Source: Phorcus lineatus
Lineage: Eukaryota; Mollusca; Gastropoda; Trochida; Trochidae
Assembly (NCBI GenBank): GCA_921293015.1
Contig: OV121081.1
Location: 70,449,022-70,513,021, forward strand
Length of the DNA: 64,000 nucleotides
Reading direction: 5' to 3'
The translations under genes were made by a program, and so were the position numbers. The first letter of the stretch is position 1; every line of letters starts with the position of its first letter. Below the pieces are notes generated by a model. That model did no database searches and was not told the DNA's origin. It saw only the letters and a list, made by a program, of their open reading frames with translations. Positions 37,501 through 47,141 of the stretch are shown here, one piece after another.

Positions 37501-37510
37501 AATGCTATGA
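25542..37510 (+). CDS. ARM-repeat / TIR / SAM protein
   Basis: Ten exons: 25542-26072, 29005-29137, 30371-30723, 32351-32468, 33218-33309, 33532-33691, 33926-34134, 34949-35058, 35595-35658, 37415-37510 (1866 nt, 621 residues). Residues 1-~375 are helical with armadillo-like repeats (LYNCSRHHVTR, TTLLVLAHIVDES, LLNGLTALAKNDDNKRLL, ALNCIRELSFNEENRG). Residues ~393-530 form a TIR domain: GHVMLSYSWSNQ, YRLWIDVDDMAGSTLAAMA, VVLIFMSEMYYDSQNCRQEA, KPMIPVLMQ, GWLGLMVGSKLYFDF. C460-x2-E463 (or E465) is where SARM1 and other NAD-cleaving TIRs carry the catalytic Glu. A SAM domain follows (~553-621: WSSKDVVEWLKNV, LRTLTGEELLFL). The order ARM-TIR-SAM differs from SARM1 (ARM-SAM-SAM-TIR). It is probably a cytosolic sensor or scaffold in innate immunity or cell-death signalling, with ARM for regulation, SAM for oligomerisation and TIR for signalling or NAD cleavage. 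The start ATG lies just after an acceptor (25537) with an in-frame stop upstream at 25530, so the 5' UTR is probably spliced. Large introns (up to 2.9 kb) contain a minisatellite and fold-backs. Confidence 0.9.
27309..27413. repeat. Palindromic repeat, 46-bp arms, in intron 1 of the TIR gene
   Basis: GGGCCTAGATTTTCGAAGCT... at 27309-27354 is the near-exact reverse complement of 27368-27413, with about four mismatches and a 13-nt loop. It looks like a dispersed palindromic MITE, and the CTCTCTTAG-with-TCGTA wording is characteristic. Only this one copy is seen in the window. Confidence 0.88.
31130..32345. repeat. 30-bp minisatellite with 210-bp higher-order period, in intron 3 of the TIR gene
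   Basis: About 40 units of a 30-bp motif (of type TTCATTGATCCAATGATAGG plus GCGCACTTGT). The left third, to about 31620, is diverged (CGTACTTATTTCATTGACCT type). From 31681 units recur in a 7-unit order: the block starting at 31681 (GAGCGTATTTGT variant) restarts at 31891 and again at 32101, a 210-bp higher-order period with one substitution in the fully repeated part. The array ends about 10 bp before exon 4. Because 30 is a multiple of three, long frames stay open on both strands; they encode only decapeptide repeats and are not genes. Confidence 0.95.
35930..36250. repeat. Degenerate tandem repeat (TCTCCTCGTAAACAT-like units), intron 9 of the TIR gene
   Basis: Phrases such as TATGTCCTCGTAAACATGAA, TCTCTCCGTAAACATC, TCTCCTTGTAAAAAC, TCTCCTCGTAAACATTGAAA, CTCCTCGTATATCCTTGTAC and TTTCCTCGTAATAAG follow one another every 30-40 bp. 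Units are too diverged for an exact period. It looks like an old minisatellite. Confidence 0.6.
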
Positions 37511-37529
37511 TATATTGTTAAACATTATG

Positions 37530-39460
37530 AGAGGGTAAATGGGCAAAAAGACATTTATACGTGGCCTGTCAGCGCTCTGGCAAATTGGAGGAGAGTTTGT
37601 ACTAGAAACATAAGGTGCACACACAGTGAAGTCGATTATCAGACACTCGTCCCACATAGCTAGGTTACTTTTGTCATTTCTTAACCTGGTACAAGTGGCA
37701 TACTCTCCGGGTACATATACTGAATTTATTCTGGAAAAAGTTTCCGTCTTTCACCTTTGAAGGTCATTTTCAGTTCAAAGACCAAAGTTGGTCGAGACAA
37801 ATTATTTGAGGGGATATAGCAGCAATTTGACTGATTTCATAATCATGGTTGGGATAATCGAGTTCGAGTACGAATTACCTGAAGAAGACCTACAAGGACG
37901 CAGAGATTGTGAAGCCTGAGAGGACAGACAATCACGCCCCTGACTAAATCGTTTGGTAACTCGCCGCCCATTCTTTATTAAATAATAATATATTGTACCA
38001 TTTCTGATGATGCAAACGGGAACTAGGAAACAGTTCAACTTCAATGCTTTCTCGGCCACACTCGCATTCAGCTTTTCCTTGCGTGCGAAGGAGCATCGTT
38101 CCTTATTCCCCGAACATATTTTCCTTTATGGCTTTGGGTGAAATACCCTTTTATTCAGATATTTAATCACAGCTTGCAATACGATATGGTTGATTTTCTG
38201 ATAATTTCAGACCCATGTTCATTGAACAGAAGAAAATGTGTTTCATGGATTTACAACCGAGGATCACTACTTATGAGTCACCCCCTCGTATGGTTATAAA
38301 AGACATAACATTTATTTATTAACAGCATATGCGTTGTACCTTTTTCATTTAATTTAAATGAGTACTATTATATTTAAAATACAGAGTACACAACGTTGAC
38401 TTGACAACCAATCAAACAAAATGACAAAAAATAAACAACTTGAATAGCTTTAATATCGCTTATATATTCAACTGAACGTCAACAATGTCGCGCACCTCTC
38501 GTTACCTCAGTTCTTCCTACAGCTATCTTTCTCATTCTATTTTCCCTTCGGAAGTACAATTGTTTAATCACAATTCTTTCTTTATTTGAATTATTACTCT
38601 CTCATAGTTCATCAATGTGTGAATTGTTTACCTTTATGATTGTTCTGCTTGATGCTGCTACTAATGTATCCATTTCACTTGCTGATGCAATCAGTACTTC
38701 TGTCATGTCGCCAACTAATGGCAGTTATATGGCATAATCGACGCTAGACAATAAATAACTCTTTCCTTCTTTCATGTTTCAAATTAACGGAAAATAAATA
38801 TCAATTCATATGTACGGTATGCCAATGAACCAGCTGTCGTATGTTTGTAAGTGATCTCTGATTCCTGTCGACCTGATTTCAGTGTCGATTATTGTCACCA
38901 AATGTGTATTTCATATTTTCGCATAGTATGCGCAAATCTTCTCTTTCATTAATGCACTTATTTAACGATGAAAATGCTCAAAACTAAAAAATCACGGACG
39001 GTTGCTATTTTACAACCTTTCAGTGCAATTTCATGTACATATATATTTTGAACAACATCGATGTAAACATGACTTCTCTTTCTTTTTGGTAGGTATTTCG
39101 GTTACAAATCATTGACATATGTTTGACAATACTTAGATTTGGACAATTTAAGTGACGTACACAAGATTTTTTCCATGTACAACAACTTAATTATTGAAAA
39201 TATAGATGACATTTCAGAGTGGCGTGATCATGATGCGTTGAAGAAAATATACGAAATTCTTCTAAAAACCTGGTTAGCCATCTTTAATGCGGTCTGCAAG
39301 ATCTTGATAGACATGGACATGTTTTTCACCTGCAGAAAAAGGTTGGAAGTTTTGTCTCAAAACCAAACTAAATCTAAAATTGATATGTGTAAACATAGTA
39401 ATATGAAACATGTATAATATACACCTGTAGAAATATCGAGTTCGAAGTTAGCAATAAACG

Positions 39461-39534
<74 letters not shown>

Positions 39535-39820
39535 ATATGTAAGATAGATACGTTTAAAACGAAACACACACAATGGTCTGCGAATACCAGAGGTTGAAAA
39601 TGATATTATATTATGTTAAATGTTATCAAATGTTCTAATAATCAAAGGGAAACCCTCAAAATATTGCAATAGAGGCAATTCGACTTCCGTATATGGTTAT
39701 TGAAGAAGCTAAAAGAAAAAGGCTACACATATCGTCAACCTTTTCAACAAAAAATGATTCCACACTCACAGTGACGCTTCTAGATTCAGTTTTGTTATCA
39801 ATTGAGCTACAAATGCAAAA
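37530..39820. other. Gene-free stretch between the TIR gene and the channel array
   Basis: No recognised gene. One plus-strand frame (39139-39417, 92 residues, Lys/Ile/Asn-rich) has no motif and looks like chance. The region holds the converging 3' ends of the plus-strand TIR gene (37510) and the minus-strand channel gene (39827). AATAAA occurs at several places (for example about 38428 and 38751) but none can be assigned. Confidence 0.4.
39461..39530. repeat. (TA)n microsatellite
   Basis: An uninterrupted alternating TA run of about 70 bp lies in the 3' flank of the first channel gene. A shorter (AT)n run is at about 41430-41450. Confidence 0.95.
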
Positions 39821-39826
39821 AGAATA

Positions 39827-42800
39827 TTATTTTCCTGCAACCCTTTGCTTTGGACCGCAAAATCTGGAGACCGAAATGCGGCAAACATAGTCAACAACTT
39901 CGAACAAACTGAGAATACTGGCGCCAAGAAGCAAACCCAACGCTCCTCCAATGTCACAAAACAGATCCATAATCTCGTATCCAAGTTGCTTCTCCATGTG
40001 CTCATACGTCATCGAACTCATGTACACCTCCAGGATGACGAGATTCCTCCGCCAGTGCTCCTCTGTTTGACCTTTAGCCTTTGTGTACTGGGTGATGTAG
40101 TCCCTGGAGAGAGGCGAGCTGGAACGTTCTGTTGTGAACGTGTTGTAACTGCAGGGCTCTGGGCACTCGGATTCACATCCAGTTCCTGTTTGTAGGTATT
40201 CCTTGCGTGTGGGAAGTAAACATTCTTTGTACTTTTCAGCTGAGCAAAACGTCACGTTGTACGGAATGCCGTAATCCCTGCAATTACAGCGGTCAACGAT
40301 GTAGTTGCTTCTACACTCGAGTTTACAGCCTTCTCGAGAGTAGTTTGCATCGAGGTGTTTTAACTTCTTATTTCCACAACCACTGATTCCTTGCTTTGAG
40401 TCCTGAACCTGAAATCAAGGGTATCCTTCTTGACGTTCATTAAACTCAAATGCTTTGTCGACGCAATCAACTGTTTTAGGTTTACGAGGATGAAAAAAGG
40501 GCAAACATCTTGAAATTAATTACATGTACCTTGACTTTGATTCCCATGAAGTGTTGATAACCAGGATCTACCGCTATCCCCATCTCGGACATGATCGCAG
40601 GTACTTCCGGTGGATGGACGGCAACCTGTAAGTATGTGACCTTTGTATAACGTTGACACTCTCTAGATCGCCGCATATTTATAAGCGGTTAGATTATAAT
40701 CCTTGTCATTATTGCCTTTTTGATATTATTTCATTTATCCCATCAATACGCTGTTCCCGATTGGATACACACTAAATACTAGAGTATCCATTGGATACAC
40801 ACTAAATACTAGAGTATCCATTGGATACACACTAAATACTAGAGTGTATAACTACCCGATATTATGCCATGCAAAGCTTAATTTATAAATCCACAAATAT
40901 TCATATACTGTACAGAAATCTGAAAATGTGTTTTCATATAACATAGAAAATATCACAATGTATTGGTTATAATGTCCTTATTTATTACATGAAACTCACC
41001 ATGAAACCAGTTCCGATGAAGCCTTTTAAACTGCGTGTATATTCCGCTTCCTGCACGTTCAGAACCACTCGCAGTCCATAATCACGTCCTGAGTTTTGGG
41101 CAAATAAAGCTCCATTCGCTGTGTATTTAAAACAAACAACGAAGAAAGAGCACGTGAAATTCATGACATGGAATTATTGCAACAGCAAAATGTCCATCAA
41201 TCAGTAATGAGAAATATTTTTTTAATGGATAAGAGTTGGGGGAGGTAAGTGCAAGTCCACAGACATAAATGTCTGTGACTGCCATTGACATCAAAACAGA
41301 TAAAATACATTTAAAAGGATAAAACATGAGTGACATTGTGACATGGTTGGGGGGCTTCATATATACTACTCAAAAGAAGTTAAGGGTCAAACATTTTTTT
41401 CTACCAGGTAATTGTTTATGCACATATCAGATATATATATATATATATATCAAAATTATTGGCGGAAATCGTGTCAATATTGGTTCACGATATCCTCACG
41501 ACAAAACCTGTGTACAAGGCATATGTCATTTTCAAACAGAACGATTTTGACAGTCTCCTTAGAAACCATAAACTCAAGCTCAAAACAAGGCTCGACTAAA
41601 ATGTTTGCATCGCCCAAACGCAGTAGGGTACGACTTTATGGAGTTTATTAAGTCCTTGTATGTGCACTATGCGTTTTCCATGAACATTTTGGGCATAACA
41701 AAAACCTTCCATGTCCGTGCTGCTCTCAGTTGAAATTTCAACATAGTCAGACGTCAGCTGGGTGGACTTGATGGAGGAAGAGCCATTGCGTGGCTTCAAC
41801 AGGGTTTTACACAAAGGAATGTGGCACAGAGAATCGGTTGTAGCCACAGTGCGATTGGGATACTATGGCAGTGTCTCCAGGAAACCAATTCAATTCAGAA
41901 TCGCCCACGGTCTGGTAGGTCAAGATCAACGTCACAACGTAAAGACCGGCATGTCATTCAAAGGGCCTTATGTCAGCGCGTTGTTAAAGCGAGATGTCTG
42001 AGAGATGAAGTGCGAAATGCAAGTGGTGATCCATACCAACGAGCCAACGACATTCTATCTCGACGACAAGCGGTTCGACCACCTCTTCGACGTCATAGGG
42101 CAGCATGTCGTGACTAGTGCACACGTCATAGCGACTGGAGACGGTGACAATGGGGGCGGGAACTCTTCACTGATGAGTCCCGATTTACATTACAGTTCAA
42201 TGATGGCAGACCATAGGCAGCAAGGAGAAAGATTTGCTGATGTTAACGTCAGACAACGCCATCGCTTTGGAGGTGATACGGTAATGGTGTGGGCTGCAAT
42301 TTCGGTACAACACAGGGCTCCTCTTTTCGTCCAAGGAAATTTGACGAGTAACAGGTACAGAGACGAAATTCTTCAAGATGACAATGCTAGACCGCACGAG
42401 TTCTTAATGATTTTCTCACCCAAAATGGTATTGAACGAATGGATTGGCCTGCATACTATCCTGACTTGGCACCAAATGAGCATGCCTGGGATGAGTTGTG
42501 CAGACTTGTGAGAGACAATCATGGGTAACCTGATAATCTTCAAGAATTGGTACAATTTCTTCAGGCAGAGTGGAAGGCCATTCCCCAGAATTTTTTTCGA
42601 CGTCTGATCGTGCCTCGTCGTTGTGTCGACTGCTTACAAGTACGTGGTGGTTTCACTCGTTATAAACAAAGTCATCGAATTTGAGAAAGTTATGTTGGAC
42701 CTCTTTATGCTCGAAATGGTGAATTTTCATCAGATCCTCAGAATAGTTGTGTATAAAAAGTACATATGCTATGCATAACAGACTGTTGACCCTTAACTTC

Positions 42801-44718
42801 TTTTGCGTAGTATATCATTTGAAGGAAGTCTTCAGTTTAAGTACAGAATAAAATATTATATCCCTTATATGTAAGTTATAACCTCACCGACAAAGTGAGT
42901 TTTCATAAATTGTAATGACACTTATAAGATAATAAAAACTGTTAGAAATATGAGAGTAAAATTAGTCTTCCACATCAACAGATCTCCATAATGCTGTACC
43001 ACTGAAAATTTACGTTGCTATCGATAGAGCGCTTCAGAATTTCAGTCATTAGGAGTACAAAAAACAAATTTCAGTCATTAGGGGTACAACAAACAATGTC
43101 AGACTATTATTTTTCATACGTTTTACATCGACGCTTTTTTCGTAAATGGAAGGATATGGTCCAACATTTTTTAAACCATAAATAGTAAGGCAAATAATGA
43201 CAAAGCATTGCAGCTTTATAATTACTTGTGGTCCTACCTAACGACATGGTACACGTTTTCGTGTAAGTATATACCACTTGAATAGCTCTGACTGGTACTT
43301 ATGTGCATAACGCAATATTGACCTATAGCATTTGACGTCATTTTCGTCACTCAGATATAGCATTGACGTTGGTCTAAAACAAGCAGATATCTGTCTTCAT
43401 GCACAAAAACACAGGGCTCCTGTTTTGCTGTTTTTGGCTTCTGGAAAATTGGCTTATTAATAAACAAATTAGCATCGTTAAAATGCCTCCGTGAGACATG
43501 CAAACATAATTTATTGCCCATATGGTTAAACATAAGCGGTGACATGTTTTCAATATGAGCACATGTGCACATATCTCTTTTGCCTAGCAACGATTGTTTC
43601 AGCGCGAGTGACCATAATTTGTCTTCCTTGACATCATAAAACAGTTGTTCATGACGTCACTGTAGCGGGCCGTCGCAAGGGAAGGGGGCCGTTTTCTGAA
43701 TATTTCCATTCCATAGAATCGGTAATAAAGAAATTATTACCCTCGGAAGTGTTTCATATGACTTTTACGAAACTCGTGCAAATTCATGTATAATCCTCGC
43801 TATCGCTCGAATAAGGCAAAAATAACAGGCAACATTATATTCACGTGATATTGAGCCATTCCCTCTTATCAGATGTCTCGCATACTGCACAATCTTTTTT
43901 AATATCTTGTCCTTTAAAAGACCATATAATTGTGAACATAACCCGTTTGTAAATGAAAAAGGAAATCGTGCTTGCATACCATTGAAAACGAAACAAATCC
44001 CCACGTCCGTGAATTTCAGCGAGAAGTTTCTCCAGTCACAAGGACTTTTTTCCCACTCGCACTGAAACAAATGTCTTTTTAAACATCAAACTTAGATGAC
44101 AACTGATTGACATTACAAGTTTTTTTAACTATTGAAATAAAAGATGTTTAACAAAATGATTGCACGTTTCAATAACGTGCGTTTGCAAGTAAAAGAGGCT
44201 TTGAAGATAAATCAACATTCCCAAATAATCCAAATAAATTAAATAAGCAGAAATGGTATTCATTGACTCACCCTAAGGACGGTTGATTCAGTGGAGTGCC
44301 CACTTTGAATTAGAAGAGTGGTGTAGTCTATGTTGAGAGCGGCAACTTTAGCATCAAGAGCAGAAAAATTGATATTAGAAACCTCTTCTTTGAAATCAGA
44401 ATAGGGATAAACTATTGGCAAGGTTTCCATTACGCCATATTCTTCTGCAAAGGATTTCCTCATACCATTGTTGTTACAAATAGTAATGGTTGGGAATGGA
44501 AGTGATGTACCGAGAATCTCATCCACCCTGACGTTGATTGGTGTGGACATATACAGGATAACCTGTTTGTAGATGTTGAATGATGTGATGGCCAAACCTC
44601 CAGTGAAGATGAAGAACCAGACAATTCTACGGAGAGGTCCAGAGTTGGTGTCGTAGATTTGTTCAAGACCCTGTATATTTACAGCCTCGTGTGCCTTTTG
44701 TTCAACTTTACTAGCCAT
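39827..44718 (-). CDS. DEG/ENaC (ASIC-like) channel subunit, copy A
   Basis: Five minus-strand exons: 44718-44272, 44061-43980, 41118-41000, 40625-40530, 40408-39827 (1326 nt, 441 residues). Exon 1 holds the cytoplasmic N-terminus with NIQGLEQIYDTNSG, where the family's gating His-Gly is Gln-Gly, then TM1 (RRIVWFFIFTGGLAITSFNI) and the post-TM1 LPFPTITICNNN. Exon 2 encodes CEWEKSPCDW...DVGICFVFN, and exons 3 and 4 the extracellular core ending HFMGIKVK. Exon 5 encodes the Cys-rich segment, TQYTKAK, YEIMDLFCDIGGALGLLLGAS and TM2, with the GAS selectivity triplet. The family forms trimeric, amiloride-sensitive Na+ channels gated by protons, peptides or force; which applies is unknown. At 441 residues it is shorter than ASICs (over 500). 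The C-terminus after TM2 differs from copies B and C (VSRFCGPKQRVAGK). Intron 2 carries a Tc1-like element. All exons are open and in phase, so the copy looks functional. Confidence 0.9.
40761..40850. repeat. 30-bp tandem repeat, three units
   Basis: TTGGATACACACTAAATACT plus AGAGTATCCA recurs at 40761, 40791 and 40821; the third unit ends GTGTATA instead of GTATCCA. Each unit starts TGGATAC and ends GTATCCA, so every unit can form a small stem. It lies in intron 3 of channel copy A. Confidence 0.92.
41363..42814 (+). mobile_element. Tc1/mariner-like transposon, degenerate, in intron 2 of channel copy A
   Basis: Near-perfect terminal inverted repeats of about 28 bp (TATACTACTCAAAAGAAGTT at 41363; the reverse complement at the right end has G for T at one place) bound a 1.45-kb element with TA at the flanks, the usual Tc1/mariner target. 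Inside, 41770-42000 encodes a helix-turn-helix with NVAQRIGCSHSAIGILW and RPRSGRSRSTSQRKDRHV. Further on, in changing frames, are FTDESRFTLQF (about 42160-42195, first catalytic Asp), VMVWAAISV, RDEILQ, DNARPH (second Asp) and PDLAPNEHAWDEL (third acidic residue). Frameshifts, and a deletion between RDEILQ and DNARPH, make it inactive. The well-kept ends mean it could still be mobilised in trans. Confidence 0.9.
43037..43094. repeat. Short tandem duplication in intron 2 of channel copy A
   Basis: TTTCAGTCATTAGGAGTACAA followed by AAAACAAA is repeated at once as TTTCAGTCATTAGGGGTACAA plus CAAACAA. That makes two units of about 29 bp with few differences. No function is evident. Confidence 0.8.
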
Positions 44719-44759
44719 CCTTTTACGTCTACAGGATCACAGACGAAAGTTACCATAAC

Positions 44760-46480
44760 ATGAGGATTAAAAATAATCTGGATATGCTGGAAACATTCAT
44801 AAATTCTGTCCAGTAGAGATTATATATGTCTTGCTTCGTCTCATTTCAATGTCGGCCATTATCAAAAGCCATTAGTTATAAAAAAAATTTTTTGTTATGC
44901 TTGGAATTATCCACATTGAACTTCCCGTGCACAGCAAATAAGTCTGACATCAGATAATAGAACACGTCAATTATCTCTGTTTGAATTAACTTGTTGTTCA
45001 GGTCTTCTAATATTGATTATCTTCTTCTGTTCATGTGAATTGTTGCTGTCAAACAATCAGAATGTGATCTCAATGCGTTTGATAATACCTGTACTAATTG
45101 CTGTTATACATTTCTACTGTGAGCTTAACATTCAACTGAGTATAGCATATTATATCTCTTCCTCTTCATGCATAGCATTCATAATTGTACATCACATGCA
45201 CTTAATGTTTTTTATTTGTATATTTTAACCAGGACAAGCAAGTATATAGGGTGATTATCATAATAAGTTATAGTTGTTAGTATATATATTTATAAAGAAA
45301 CTGTCAGTCAAAGACACCCATGCATGCGAATCACGAACATGTAAATTATAGGTGTTTGAATTACCATTATGTCCAGGGCTTCTAATGTATTATCGATTTA
45401 GCTTCTTTTATGTCATGTGTACTATAGCTATTAAACAATAATAGTGTCCCTAGTTAAGGATATTTGTACAAAGAACTCCTACTAAGTGCGTTCGACGATA
45501 CCTGGACTAATTGTTTTGATTTATTTCTACTGTGCTGTACGCTTATCGTTCTACTAAGTATAGATAATTTGTATTCTTTTCTCAATGCATTCCATCGATA
45601 ACGGAACATTACACACGTTCATTACTGTTTTCAATTCGTATTCGTGTGTTCATCATGGAAACCAAGAAACTGTAAATATTTCAAGAAGCTTGTTATACTA
45701 AGGTATAGGGCGCACAATTATTAGTCCTTTAAAAGAAATGGCAATCAAAGTCATTTTCGATGCAAATCCATTTTTATTTCAATCGTTTCAAGAATATAGA
45801 TTGGTCTTCAGTTTTATTCAGTAATGTGTAATACATTTTACGAATACATTTTACTTTTGAAGGACGTTGAAATATCAAAAGGCAACACTTCGGTAACTGA
45901 AGCAAAGTTTAAGAAAGATTTCATGAGTTTTTGAGTTCTGTTACTGAAATAAAGCTATATGTGTAAACAAGACACATGCAACATATTTCAGAGGAAATCA
46001 GAAACTATCAAAAGGCACCACTTCAGTACGTGGGTACAGCACATGCAAAGTTTCAGAAATATTTGATGTACGGTTTGAGGGAGTGTAGGAAAAGAAATAG
46101 AATGAAAAATAAATAGTTAAGAACAAACCGTCATATAGATAGATATCTTAGCTTGCAAGAAATATAAAAAAGCAAATGATAAGAAAAGTTATGTCAAAAG
46201 AATCATTAGATGCCAGTCTGGTGATTGTTTACATGATTTGTATTCCTCTAATAAAACGTCTTAATTAAAATTACTTCAGTATATAACAAATGATTCCGGA
46301 TCAGTGACAAACATCTTTGAAACAAGATGAGTTTTACTAGAATCTATCGTTATTCTCAGCTTGCAAAAGGAAACTTAATCAATAGTTCAAATCATTATTT
46401 TCTTTGATGATGAAAACGCAAATATAGCGCTTTTTGATAAACACACTGATGTTACATTTAAGCGTGTAACCATCGAGGTA
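44760..46480. other. Gene-free stretch upstream of channel copy A
   Basis: This is the 5' flank of copy A, whose start codon is at 44718-44716. I see no TATA-type promoter that can be assigned, no exon and no repeat family. Sequence is AT-rich with short open frames only. Confidence 0.4.
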
Positions 46481-46489
46481 AATAAATTG

Positions 46490-47010
46490 TCTGAAAACAA
46501 CAAATATTCATCTTAAACATTCTGAACCTGATAAAATCAGTCACAAGGTTCTTAAAAAGGTAGTGCATTCAATAAGTATCCTTCTATGTCTGCTTTATAA
46601 CCATTCATCACAAAGCAGCATTTATCCCGAAGTGTTTGGAAAGAAGCAAACGTAATGCCTTTATTCATGAAAGATGATCCCTCGAAAGCCTAAAATTATC
46701 GACCTGCTCAGTTTGGTCCGCAAAGTATTTGAGAGAGCCATGTTTTAACATCTGTACAACTTTTCAATTCAAATCAATTGTTGTATAAATGCCAGTCAGG
46801 TTTTCAAACAAGTCAGTCAACTGTGTATCACTTAATTGAAATACATAATCAAAACTGGACGGCTCTTGGATGACAAAATCATTATTGTATGGTTTCCAAC
46901 AAAATCAACGACCTAAAAAATCAGTTAGAATAGTCGCCCCTAGAAACCAGCACATTAATTCCTTAGTCATGTTTCATACGCAACTCAGTTCAACGTCGAG
47001 GATGACGTGA
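46490..47010 (+). pseudogene. Non-LTR retrotransposon reverse transcriptase fragment (decayed)
   Basis: Across several frames the plus strand encodes PDKISHKVLKKVVHSIS...LLYNHSSQSSIYPEVWKEANVMPLF, then a damaged NYRP-type segment, and LFNSNQLLYKCQSGFQTSQSTVYHLIEI. This is the order of blocks in the fingers and palm of CR1/Jockey-type reverse transcriptases. The catalytic YADD region is not present. Stops and frame changes show it is dead. It lies between channel copies A and B, just downstream of copy B's stop. Confidence 0.85.
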
Positions 47011-47141
47011 ATATTTTTTGACTGATTTTTGCACTGTTGTAACAGCAAACATCACGACTAATCAGCACACATTGTATCTATCTTTAGGTTACAGTATGTG
47101 TCCAAGATTAGTTATTGCGGTCTGAAAACGCCTCCCGTATT

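Noticed and set aside
39139..39417. 92-codon plus-strand frame after the TIR gene
   Set aside because: No motif, no paralog and AT-biased composition. No evidence of splicing or expression.
40015..40195. Plus-strand frames opposite exon 5 of channel copies A, B and C (also 47316-47603 and 55016-55225)
   Set aside because: They recur only because the coding strand beneath is nearly identical in the three genes; they are antisense shadows.
42005..42511. 168-codon plus-strand frame
   Set aside because: It lies inside the Tc1-like element and crosses its transposase in shifting frames, so it is not a host gene.
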